This document shows, piece after piece, positions 47,191 through 57,375 of a stretch of DNA of 64,000 bases. How positions within the stretch are numbered: position 1 is the first letter of the stretch; every line of letters begins with the position of its first letter. The translations under genes were made by a program, and so were the position numbers. The stretch comes from Zymoseptoria tritici IPO323 (lineage: Eukaryota; Ascomycota; Dothideomycetes; Mycosphaerellales; Mycosphaerellaceae). The stretch lies in NCBI RefSeq assembly GCF_000219625.1, contig NC_018214.1, forward strand, positions 1,798,001 through 1,862,000, read 5' to 3'. The notes under the pieces are model-generated. The model saw nothing but the letters and a program-made list of their open reading frames with translations. It had not been told where the DNA came from and did not search any database.

Positions 47191-48050
47191 ATGTCGCAGT
47201 TGCCGCTTCTCGCTGTGCATGTAGTGTTGTGCTTCTTCAATGTTGCATCCTTCATGTTCAACGTTCATTTCATGCCCACGGTTCCACACATCCTATGGCC
47301 ATTCACTTTCAGCAACAAATACAGTACGCTCGTTGCAGAACCAAAGTACGGCGTGGCATTGACTGAAAATATGTGGAACTTAGTCCCCAACGATACACCC
47401 ACAGACATCTCCGCTTCGACGATCGACGGTCGACTCTACACCATTGCGTCTTCGAAAGCCTGGGATTTCCTTGGGCCCCCATCATCCACCACCGATCAAT
47501 ACTGGGACGATTTATCTGCAGAAGGCCACGAGATCATAATGGTTCGAAGCCAGGAGCTTGAAGCAGCTGGATACAACGCCTCCAAGTACTTTCAAGGTCC
47601 AACATCTTGGGGTTTCGGTAAAGACATGTATCCAGTCCAAGTGGACGTCTTCCACCAGATACGTACGTCCGAATGTCTGCCACTCACACTTGGGAAGCAC
47701 TTTCTAACGTTCACGCAGACTGTCTCGATCAGCTTCGCAAACAGATGTATGCAGATCACTACTACCCTCGAGATCAAGAGGCAGACTGGCAACACCTGGG
47801 TCATTGCTTGCACATCCTGCTTCAGAACATACAGTGCCACGCAGATACCAATCTGATCCCTCATCGCTGGGTTGAGAACAGCTCAAGGCCATATGCGCAG
47901 TTCAGCATTGACAAGCAGTGCCGCAACTTCCATGCGTTAAAGAGATGGAACAAGAAGCACAGTGTACTAGTTTCCAACGATATGTGGGCCTCTGCGAAGC
48001 CACACGCAGATTCTTACGTGTGGGAAGGATATGGCGAGGACTTATCGTAG
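47191..48050 (+). CDS. UstYa-like (DUF3328) oxidase, copy 1
   Basis: Two exons (47191-47662, 47719-48050; 56-nt intron, GTACGT donor, phase 1), 267 aa. A hydrophobic N-terminal anchor (LLAVHVVLCFFNVASFMFNV) is followed by the DUF3328 domain. It has both signature motifs HxxHC: HQIHCLDQLRKQM (split by the intron) and HLGHCLHIL, then the Cys-containing C-terminal segment (KQCRNFHAL). The cytosolic tail before the membrane segment is very short compared with copies 2 and 3. UstYa proteins catalyse oxidative cyclisation or hydroxylation in fungal peptide pathways such as ustiloxin. Convergent with copy 2. Confidence 0.88.
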
Positions 48051-48405
48051 CATTCTGCCATTCTGTAGATTTTGACTCGATCTTGGTCCTACCTGAGCTC
48101 AATGAAAGAGCACTTGAAGTCTGCAGCCGGCCAATGTGACAAGTCGTTCAGAGACCACACGATAGCATATTCCTACACACGATCTTGGCCACAAAGTTAC
48201 TGCCTCCAAACAGTCCGCAATCGTCTTCCTCATCCTATGCAGGCCGCAACATCGTGAAAGCGGAATTTGTTGGGAGAATGGCAGATCTGTATGTCACTGA
48301 CACCGCAAGACGAGTGAAAAGCCAACTCAGCATTGCGTTCACTCAAAGTACATATCTGCCTGAATAGCACGGTCCATGGCTTGGCTGCCATCCCAGCCAA
48401 AGCGA
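48051..48405. other. Intergenic between convergent UstYa copies 1 and 2, 355 bp
   Basis: 3' flanks only. No supported gene. Confidence 0.6.
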
Positions 48406-49348
48406 TCAGTTTCGATGCGACAACATCATGTGTGGGTCCAGAGGATCAAAAGTAACCTCATCTTCCCACTTGTGCTCGAGCACCCAATCATTGATCCGGT
48501 CCAGGTTCCTGCACATGTGCTCAGTGGCGAACTTGGCCTGTGGTTCCCTGTCGGCTCCCTCCCAATAATAAATGATGAGTCCAACGTCCGCAGTGCACAT
48601 AATCATTTGCCGAAGAAGATCCAAGCAATGATCTACGTGACTCATCAGTGGGCCGAGCCCCGTCAAAGCATGCTGCAGCTGGAGTCGAACTCACCTATGT
48701 GACCCATGATCGCCTCTTCGCTGAACTGAAACACCTTGAAATCCGAATAGTGCTCCCGCCAAAACGACCTCCTGATGATGTCGAGGCAGTGCATCTGGTG
48801 GTAGTACTCGGGGAGGGCAAAGTATTTGCCTTCAAGACTGACAGCCTCGTCCAGCGATTGACCGAGGGCTCGAACACCGGTCTCATTCAGTAGTATCAGA
48901 TGGCCTTGCCAAGCTTGTTAGTCGTGGGGAGTAATGCCAGAAGACTTCGGATTTACCTTCGGTAATGTTGGCCCAGGCCTCGTCCAGCTCTGGCCGCGGC
49001 TGACCGACGTACTTCTTGTTGGCTTCCACATCGGCGTAGAATACCTTTTTCTGGTATTCAACCGCGCTCCAGATCGGGGCTGCCCTTGGTCAGTAAAGAC
49101 GAACAATGGTGAGAAGACTCTGTTGGCTAGCGCGACGAACAATACAGTCGTTGGTAGCCCAAGTCGTCTCTGGGCGTCCGTGCATCCTCTATCCGAACGG
49201 CAAGCAGAAGGAGTGATGCAGAGAAGAAAAAGAGGACGATGTTCAAGATCGTGAAACGCTGCTTCCAAGGATCGTGGGAAGGCTCTTGCTCATCATGTCC
49301 CCGTTCTTCCATTGCCTGCGACTCGGGCTTGAGCAGAGAGTATTTCAT
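48406..49348 (-). CDS. UstYa-like (DUF3328) oxidase, copy 2
   Basis: Four exons (49348-49141, 49079-48957, 48904-48695, 48632-48406) with 52-62 nt introns and all junctions in phase 1, 255 aa. The cytosolic N tail (MKYSLLKPESQAM) is followed by a membrane anchor (FTILNIVLFFFSASLLLLAV) and YSPIWSAVEYQKKVF, the usual UstYa post-membrane block. Then come ALPEYYHQMHCLDIIRRSFW (first HxxHC) and GHIDHCLDLLRQMIMC (second, split by the last intron). Intron 1 uses the unusual donor GTTCGT, needed to restore the YSP motif. Its role is as for copy 1; several UstYa proteins commonly act in one peptide pathway. Confidence 0.9.
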
Positions 49349-50399
49349 CGTGGCACGAGTGAGCTAGCTGAACAATGGCAAAAAGCAATGGTAGATGATG
49401 AAGAGATCGTTGGCGACGCAAACTTCGAGGTCCCCGGTGAATGGCTCTTTGAACCGGCGAGACAGCCCACGCAACCTCGATGTGGATCTCTGGCGTTCTG
49501 ACTGCTGCTCTGTCCCGTCCCAGAAGGTTTCAAAGGTCTGCCAGGCAGCTCTTCGCATCATCGATGGTATCATCGAAAGGAATCCGAAAGATGCAAGGGG
49601 TCATTCCGAGGTACTGAGCTCCGCTGATCGAGAAGCAAGCGCCTCGATCTTGTCATAGCAGGTCATGGGTGTTGTAATCGTTTTGGCCGTGCAACTTGTC
49701 TCATGCAGAGGCAAATGGCGCTAGACAAGGCCTACCGTAGTCCGGAAGGCGATGGTGACAATGCCACCTCGTATTCGACAGTATTGAGTTCTCGGTTAGA
49801 CCTCAAGTCATGCGTTCGCGAATAGCCGCTGAAGGGCGGCACTTCCACTCCCAAACTTCCCCGACCGTTGGGCTGCGTGCATGCAGTGCCTAGCGTCTTT
49901 TAGCCTGACAAGCCCGCAAGGTCAAACCAACATCGTCTGCATGAATCACGACCAGGTGCTCAGCGCCGTTTCGGGTTGCCTGCATCGCAACTCCATCTTC
50001 CACGACGACTTCCAATATCGGCTTATGCGTAGATGCTGTGCCTCGTACCGAAGGTAGTTCGGTTCGGTGACGAACAGTTGACGCTAGACTGCAACCTGCT
50101 GGTCGAACAGCACGATCTGGCGAGACCGGAGGCTCGAAACAGCGCTACACCACGATTGTGCTTGCGCAGAGTGGGTGCTCAATTTGCTCATTGCGGTACG
50201 GCACCGAGTTCCACTCAGTCGAGCGCAACTCACTTTTCGTTGCACGTTGCACGTTCCACGCAGTGTATGGTAACTGGCCACATCGAGCAGTGCGAATGAA
50301 GTTTTCGTACAATGTCCGATCTCGATCTCGATCAATACGAGCAAGTAGCTCTGTGCAGTAGACATGGACCTCGAGCCAATCTCTTGCGTCCGCTTGATG
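49349..50399. other. Intergenic, about 1.05 kb between UstYa copies 2 and 3
   Basis: No supported gene. It includes the promoter of copy 2. A short precursor gene could be missed here; I found none with a signal peptide and repeats. Confidence 0.5.
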
Positions 50400-51373
50400 T
50401 CAAGGAATTGAAGTTGATCCCCAGCCCAGCGGATCGCTCGTAACGACACGATCGCGGTCGAAATCCGTCTTGAGCTGACGTTGGAGACCCCACTGTCTGA
50501 CGAGATCGAAATTGCGACATGAGTGGACCACTTCCATGACTTCCTTCACCTTGCCATCGTGCCGTTGTCGAGCCCAAACGAGCGGCGTGATGTCTGCGCT
50601 GCACTGCAGTCTCACGGCTTAGCTGAGAGAGTATGGAAGGTCGAGTGAGTGTCGTTACCATAAGGCTTTGCCGAATCGCGTTGATGCAGTGATCAACGTG
50701 AGAAATTGCCATGAGCTCGTCAATGTCTAACCAGTCGGGTCCTTCGTAGATCGCATGTCGCATGACGTTCTATATCATCAGCTCTCTTACAGAAGAGCTC
50801 TTCGGATTATACGTACCAAACAATGAAGCATATGGAATACGGATAGGGATGTGATGTAAGAGCCATGCTGGCCAGGAATCGGGAGCGTGTGGTTGATCAT
50901 CTGGCTGGCTTCCTTCGTCGAAATCGCTGAAATACCAACTGCTTTTGATCAGTGATGCACGATGAAGACATGCGCTACTCAACTCACAACTGTACAATTC
51001 TTCCCACTTCGCGTTGCTTTCTTTAGTTGGAGGCCCAGAATAAGCAGACGAGTTCAAGCTGAACATGCCCTTGAACACAACGCTCTGGTGCTGCAGCACG
51101 CCCATCGCAGGAGCTACTTTGATCAGTAGCTTTTTCTGAAGGCTGCACAATCTGCTCACAGTATAGCACTTGGCCATGTTCCGGAATTTGATTCGTCGGA
51201 CGGCACCCGCGCAATCCCTCCAGTAGAAGTGCGTTCATGACGGCAGAGAATAAAGCAAGATAAGGAAGGACCTTGAAGAAGCCATCGCGCAGCGCCGCGT
51301 AAGAGATCCGTCGGTCGGATACATCCTGATCGTGCTCGCAGCTGAGAGGCGTATACTTTCCGCATTGCTCCAT
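50400..51373 (-). CDS. UstYa-like (DUF3328) oxidase, copy 3
   Basis: Five exons (51373-51160, 51113-50988, 50938-50817, 50769-50659, 50603-50400), introns of 46-55 nt, 258 aa with all phases consistent. The N tail (MEQCGKYTPLSCEHD) precedes a membrane segment (VLPYLALFSAVMNALLLEGL), then VLYSPAMGVLQHQSVVF, LYSFGISAISTKEASQMINH, FHMLHCLNVMRHAI (first HxxHC) and SHVDHCINAIRQSLMCSADI (second). This is the full classical UstYa layout. It has more introns than copies 1 and 2 and low similarity to them, so the three are not recent tandem duplicates. Confidence 0.9.
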
Positions 51374-53101
51374 ATCCAGACGCGATACACTGACAAGTTC
51401 CAAAAGAAGAATAAGAGTAAAATGGAAGTGGTTGATAGAACTGTCGTCGGATCCTCATTTGCTCATCATCCGGGCTCTTGCAGATACTCGCACGTGAAGC
51501 CTTGACGACAGCCGCTCAAAGCTGGAGGCTACACTCCGAACGAACCCGGATGACTTCGCAGAGGATCCCAGGATGGAAGGATACCGGACCCATCCCACAG
51601 CGTGGACGTGGAGCGCCTACGCCGATACTTTCTCTCTCATTAGCTTCGCATTAGCCACTTCTCGCGAGAAGCAGTACACAGCACGTCAGGACATGAGAGC
51701 GTGTCGTGCTCTCAGGTGTGCAGGCATGACAGGCGAGGAGGGAGAATCGAAGCCAGTGAACAGCACACCGGAAGGCTTGAACCATCAATGCGCTCATTCG
51801 CTGACCTGCGCGGTCTGCTACGGCTGTACATCGGGTGATGACTCGAGCTATCGGGTAGGCATGTCTGACATCTCCCATGACAGTCCTGGTGGCGTGGTCA
51901 GCGTGATATCGTTTGTGCGCGTTGAAGTCGCTGCCGTTGAGATGGTGAGCTGAAAGTACTCTGCAGGGACTCGGACTCCAAGTCTGGAACCTTGCAAGTG
52001 AGAACGTGCGCATACTGTACGAATTAGGTAATAAGGTGGTGCGGCCGATCTACGAGCGGAATCGCAACTGGCGTGTCTGTTTATCGAAGAATCCAATGGA
52101 AAATGGAACGGCGTTGGAGTGGTGACTAAGCATCTCCTGCCTCAGGCAAGAACGACGATAGTTCCAACAATCACATCTTCAGACGTCCAATGCAACTGGA
52201 TCGGCAACACCACCCGCGGTCAACGTGGCCGAAGCCATGCATGGTTCAGATCGCGCTGGGATGCTGCTACAGCTCCTGGACCAAAAGCAAGAATTATTTC
52301 CGGTTTACACTTTGGGACCATTCCTCGCAGAGTGAAGACTGTCATCTCGGACATGGTAGTTAATGCAAAGTCCACACGATCTCGCCTGGATGAGACGCTT
52401 CTGATTCGACAAAGGCCCATGTTTTCAGGCCTTTGTGCTCTGGACGCCTTCCGAGTGGATGTTCCTGTATGCAGTGCACAGGCTGTAACCGACGGATGGC
52501 ACGGTGATTGCCCATTGACCTATCGAAGCTTTGAACAAGGAGTCGAACATCGGACAAGGCGGCAGACTCGGAATCTTTGTTTCAATTCGGCAATCCTGAG
52601 CCAGGCGAGGAGCGGCAGTTGGTGTGAAGCCATGAATGCTGCAAGATTTGTGCCCAAAGCCTCACTTCGATGCTGAGGGAGTTCGATCACCTCACCATCC
52701 CCCCAGAGCTCACCTCGCCCCCAAGCCTCCAGTCGACGTACCATTTTGCCAATGTCGTTGAGATACTCATGGATGGCATTCGCCGAAGATTCGCCCACGA
52801 CGAACACATGGTGACAACTATACAACGATACAACGGCACCCTGCAACCAACAGCGAAGCGGCACGAGACCGGAAAGCATGCAGGTCTCTGCAGCGCCTGA
52901 CTTCGGGAGTTGGTCATGCACGTAGCTCTGCAATCACACGCTACGCTGACGGGATCGAGAGCGGGCAAGCCTCGAGATCAGTACGGTGAAAGAGGGTGCA
53001 AAGAGCATAAAGACTCGAGCGATGCCCACCAACTTGCAACCAAATCAAATCCTGTCTCGACTACCCATCAGGTCAAACATCCCTTCGGCCCTCCACTCAA
53101 A
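51374..53101. other. Intergenic, about 1.7 kb between UstYa copy 3 and the secreted-precursor gene
   Basis: Contains open stretches on both strands (for example 52,119-52,676 plus and 52,520-52,933 minus) without recognisable domains, signal peptides or splice-supported extension. Normal composition. The promoters of both neighbours lie here. Confidence 0.5.
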
Positions 53102-53554
53102 ATGCAACTTTCTCTCGTCTGTGCTTTGATGGGTGTTGTGTCGATCGCCGTCGGAGCACCCGTCGAAAAGCTCGTGAGCGCATCTCTGCCCGGTATTTCT
53201 CTTCTCGACTAACACAGACGAAGCCTGTCGGCGTCGACTCATACTCTACGCGCAGCGCCTGGCACAGACCCCCAATTTCAGGCCATGCCGAAGTCGAAGG
53301 CGAAGACGATGCCGTGAAGCGTGCTGCTGAGGCCGAAGAGGCAGTATGTGGATCGGAACGGGTTTCGAGAATCCAACAAGCTGACTTGACAAGACCATCG
53401 ACTGCTACAGCACGCGCTCGAGATGGGCCAACGTCAAGAGAGCATGCGACCATCCCCCGTCGGAGGAGTAATGTCGATTTCATCCGCAGCTGGGTCGACA
53501 GCCGAGATGGATCGGGTGACACGATGGACGAAAGTTACTCGCGGAAGGCTTTGA
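53102..53554 (+). CDS. Small secreted protein, candidate peptide (RiPP) precursor
   Basis: Exon 1 (53102-53173) encodes a clear signal peptide (MQLSLVCALMGVVSIAVGAP). A 44-nt intron (GTGAGC...ctaacacag) leads to exon 2 (53218-53343), with DSYSTRSAWHRPPI, an acidic EVEGEDD stretch and a dibasic Val-Lys-Arg followed by AAEAEE. This resembles a Kex2-processed propeptide. A GTATGT at 53,344 suggests a second intron to 53,410 and a stop at 53,554 (113 aa). Without that intron the frame runs to 53,823 and overlaps the 3' end of the GT90 gene. There is no clear repeated core peptide. The position beside three UstYa genes makes a dikaritin-type precursor possible; a pheromone precursor or effector is an alternative. 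Confidence 0.5.
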
Positions 53555-53747
53555 GCAATAGGGAAGGAATTAATGCGGGCAACTCTCCTTTGTCTGTCTT
53601 CTTCAACAAGGACAACAAATCCACGTTCTTTACGCCCCCAGCGGAACCGAATGGAAATGAGCGGATTTCTTACTCACTTGTCCCCCATCGTTCGAAGTGC
53701 CTCAAACGTTTCGTGTTCATCTCATCGTCCCATGTAACGAGATCCAC

Positions 53748-56700
53748 TCAGACCTCGAATCCCAACTCATCCCTCCGATCATCCGTCAATCGTCCCCACT
53801 CCAACAACAACCGAAACAGATAAATCTCCATATCCTCTTTCCGCATGACTTTCTCCGCCCACTCTTTGCCTTGCTCAGCGATCCTCTTCGCCTCGGCGTC
53901 CTTCGCTTCCCACTTCATCCCCTGCACATCGTTCCCATCGCCAACGCCACCAAGATATGCCACCGTTCCTGCCAGTCCATGGCCGCGAACGTCGAGAGGG
54001 ACGAAGTGCTTCCACGCCCTAACGCGATCTTCCCACCACTCCCGAAATAGTCCTGCTTTGAGCACCAGACTACCACTTCGCAGGAAAGGTAAGAAGCGGC
54101 CACTGAACCCCGCTCCGTCCAAGTCGAGTAGGTATTTATGTTGCCAGTGAGCTTGGAAGTCAACAGTCGTCTCGGCCAGCGGTGCGAGGTGGATCGCTTG
54201 AGCGTCGCAGTCGACGCCGCCGCAGCGGACGATGGGGTGTGTATGCTTGACGTCTATTGACGTGGAGAGGGAGAATAGAGGGAGGTGTCGGTAGCTCATT
54301 TTCTTTTCGTCCGGAGTGGAAGGGTGGTTTGGGAGAAGAATCGGGTGAAGTGTGCCGGGGTGATTTGCGAGATAAACGAAGCGCTGGCGGGTCATACCTT
54401 GCCATTGACCCCAACCTTGCGACACGCCTTCGGAAGTAGCGCCACGCCAAAAGAGAGTGTTGCTCTTTTCTTCCCAGGGTCTGTCTGGATGCTCGGCAGT
54501 GGGAAAGTAGAGGGCCTTGTCGAGATAGTTCCACGCCGAGGGATAGAGGATGTCGTTGAAGCCGCCGACTTTGCTTTGGGAGAATATGGGGTATAATTCG
54601 TGAGAGGACTTGAACGAGGCGGGCGAAAGGTAGAAGCCGTGTAGGTTGGCGAGGTCGGGTTGGTGGCAGATGTTGGATGAGAGGGTCCAGTTGGAGAGGA
54701 AGGCGCCCAGGGAGTGTGGAGCGGCGCAGGAAGTGCAGAGGGACGAGGTGTCGTACACCCGAGATCTGACGGCGGGAGAAGAGGGAGGACAGCCGACTGC
54801 GCCGTAACGATGGAAGGTCTGCTGCCATGAGAATTCTTCCAGAGGTGAGGTGGTAAGTGGAGGTTCGATCGCCTCCCAGGTTGCAGCGCGGTCGGCGGAG
54901 AATGTTTTGATTGGTTTCTCGGCAGGCACGACTCCTCGTCCAACCTGACGCATTCGTTCAATCTCATCGTGAGGTACAGCGATACGAGATTCGTCGTTGA
55001 GATTGAATGCTAGGTCCATGTCGGGGAGGTATTCGGAGAATTTGGAAATCATCTCTGCCACGCCCTCCCCCATCCAGCCGTGAGTGGGTGCAATGTTTGG
55101 CATGACGGAGACTTTGCCTGATCGGATGCTGATTCCTGCCGCGAAATTCCATTGGTTGGCTACCATTTCCCATGTCCTGTGTCGAATTTCCTGTGGCGTG
55201 AGAGCGTAAAAGGGGAGCAAGTCGCGGTTGATGCTGTTGAAGTCGTCGATGATGACGGACTTCCTGTCAGTGGCATATTTGAACCAGAGATCGAACCCGG
55301 GCGGAGGATGTCTGCCGTAGCGATTTCGGTAGATCTGTGTGGCTCGTTTGAGGTCTTTGCTGGCGCCGGCTTGCGTGGCATATTTGTCATGTGCCATTTC
55401 AGCTTCATAGATGAGGAGGTCGATGGGGTGGTAGGATACAGAGGTACTGTGGTTGATTTTGAGACCCGTCCACGTGAGAAAGATGGCTAGAAGGAGGATA
55501 TACAGCCAAGCTGGGAGGTGAGAAGAGAAGAGTGATCGTCTCCTTGGAGAGGATGCGGAGGAGATCGTCTCGAGTTGCAAATATGCCAGCAGTCCAAGAA
55601 TGGCAATCGCGATGCCCAAATATGCCAGACCAAGAGAATATGGCGGGAATGGGTGCTGGTTCGTCCAGGCTGAGGGTGTCGCAGCAGTCACAATCGATGT
55701 GAATGCAACAATTAGAGAGGTGGTTACCAGACCTGCATGCAGTGTCTACCAAATAATCAGTACTTCCTTTTCCGAGAACACGGAAAGGAGACTTACCATA
55801 GCGAACGCGGATAGAAGAGCAAATGCAATATAAACATCCAATCGTAGAACATGCCAAACGTAATATCGGGGTATCGTCAAAATCCAAGTGCGGTCCGCCT
55901 CTTCTGCGAGGTAATACACCGCACCAATGCCAAACAAGAATGTAGCAGAAAACTGCGCTTATTAGCTTCCGCACTCAAAAGCGCTGCAAGTATCTCACTC
56001 ACCATAAAAGCCCATCCAAGAAGGGCGCATCGCGAGGCCAAACTCCTCCCTCCTGATGTAACCACTCGCCCAACGATCATGGCAATCATTGCATCTGACA
56101 CTGTTCCCGAAAATGGCAGGAGCTGCCCTGCAGAAGAATTCCCGGCGCAGATGTATGTTCCATGAGGGCTCGCCAGTGAGTTCAGCGCCAACAGCCCACC
56201 AAATCCAACCATAGAAGCAGTAGCCACACCGGACACCGCACTCTGGGCGACCAGCCGCAGGAGAACATCGTACACGCTTGCATCCACATCGTCATCCGAA
56301 GAAACTCTTGTGGCTTTCCTTTGTCTCGCCTTCCTGGCACTGTGTCCTCTCCAGAATTCCCAAGCTGCTAGCAAGACCGGGATGATGGGTGTGCACGTCC
56401 TTCCACTGCACTGCACATTCTTCACCACTCGATGCCAGACTTCTGCTCTGAGACAGAGAGAGAAGACCAACGCGAGAAACAGCGATCTCCATTGTCGAGG
56501 ACTGGGCTGATCCAACTCTTCATCGCCATCGTCATCATATCGTTGATGCACAGGCAGAGGCGAGGCATCTCTCGCGGCGTTCGCATGACCTTCTTCGTTC
56601 AACGGCACCAAGTCGTATCCGCTCTTGCTCGATACCACTGCTTTTCGGGGTAACGATCGGCTTGCGATAAGTACTGTAGCTCCACATATTGCAAACGTTG

Positions 56701-56875
56701 CGATCGCGGTATGGACTGGCTTATCGGCGGCGAAGGTCGTAGGAGATTCGCGGATGATAAGGTAGGTTGCGATGACCAGGCCACTGCGAAGAGGTCCGTC
56801 AGCTTTCAGTGACACGACATCCAGGAATCGATATGTCTCACGTGCAGGCCGGCCAAATTGCCTGGGTCGTGCCAT
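53748..56875 (-). CDS. Multi-pass membrane GT90 (CAP59/CAP10-type) glycosyltransferase
   Basis: Three exons (56875-56003, 55952-55797, 55745-53748), introns of 50 and 51 nt, phase 0, 1,008 aa. The first ~450 residues hold about ten hydrophobic segments (for example GLVIATYLII, SLFLALVFSLCL, IIPVLLAAWEFW, LGLAYLGIAIAILGLLAYL). The C-terminal ~550 residues are the GT90/CAP10 domain (DILYPSAWNYLDKALYFP, NTLFWRGATS, YLLDLDGAGFSGRFLPFL, then SGSLVLKAGLFREWWEDR). In Cryptococcus such proteins transfer xylose for capsule and glycolipid synthesis. Here a Golgi role in cell-surface glycans is likely, but donor and acceptor are unknown. Divergent from KRE33. Confidence 0.9.
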
Positions 56876-57375
56876 TGCGTCCGTTCATTTATTCCCTGTA
56901 GTGCATTGTCCAATACGAGCGCTATAACGTAGTGCTTGGTCCTTGCCAAGCTGAGCAAGCATGAAGATGCTGCGATCGTGCCTGGTAGGCGACACGAACG
57001 GCGCGGTTGTCAACAACAACAAGAAACGGAAGAAAGGCCCGAGAGTTCATGCGATTCAGTTCCAGGCTGAAAGAAAGCAGGACAAGGTTTTGGCGGGCGT
57101 TTGGGGGCCACGTGCCGATGCAGATCGTGGAGAAGCTTGTCTCCCTGCTAGCGCCAAAGTTTTTGGAGGAAGGAAGATCTGAAAATTGGCTTGTGAAAGT
57201 CGACTTCTTGCTCGACATCACCGCCGATTACTTCCTCCTCCTCCTCCGTCCGACATCTCGATCTAGCACTTGAGATCTTAGACTTCAGGTGACCATGGAT
57301 TGATCACCTCTACGTTGTCCCCTAGCACGAACCGAACACCTGAATACCTCCCATTCCGTCCAGACTACCGCTATC
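56876..57375. promoter_or_regulatory. 500-bp divergent promoter between GT90 and KRE33
   Basis: Lies between two opposite start codons. No supported gene. A short ctcctcctcctcc run occurs at about 57,230. Confidence 0.5.

Noticed and set aside
46788..47366. 192-codon plus-strand frame overlapping the start of UstYa copy 1
   Set aside because: No domain. It overlaps a conserved membrane-anchor exon in another frame.
52119..52933. Possible extra UstYa gene between copy 3 and the precursor gene
   Set aside because: No HxxHC motif, membrane anchor or YSP block in any frame on either strand.
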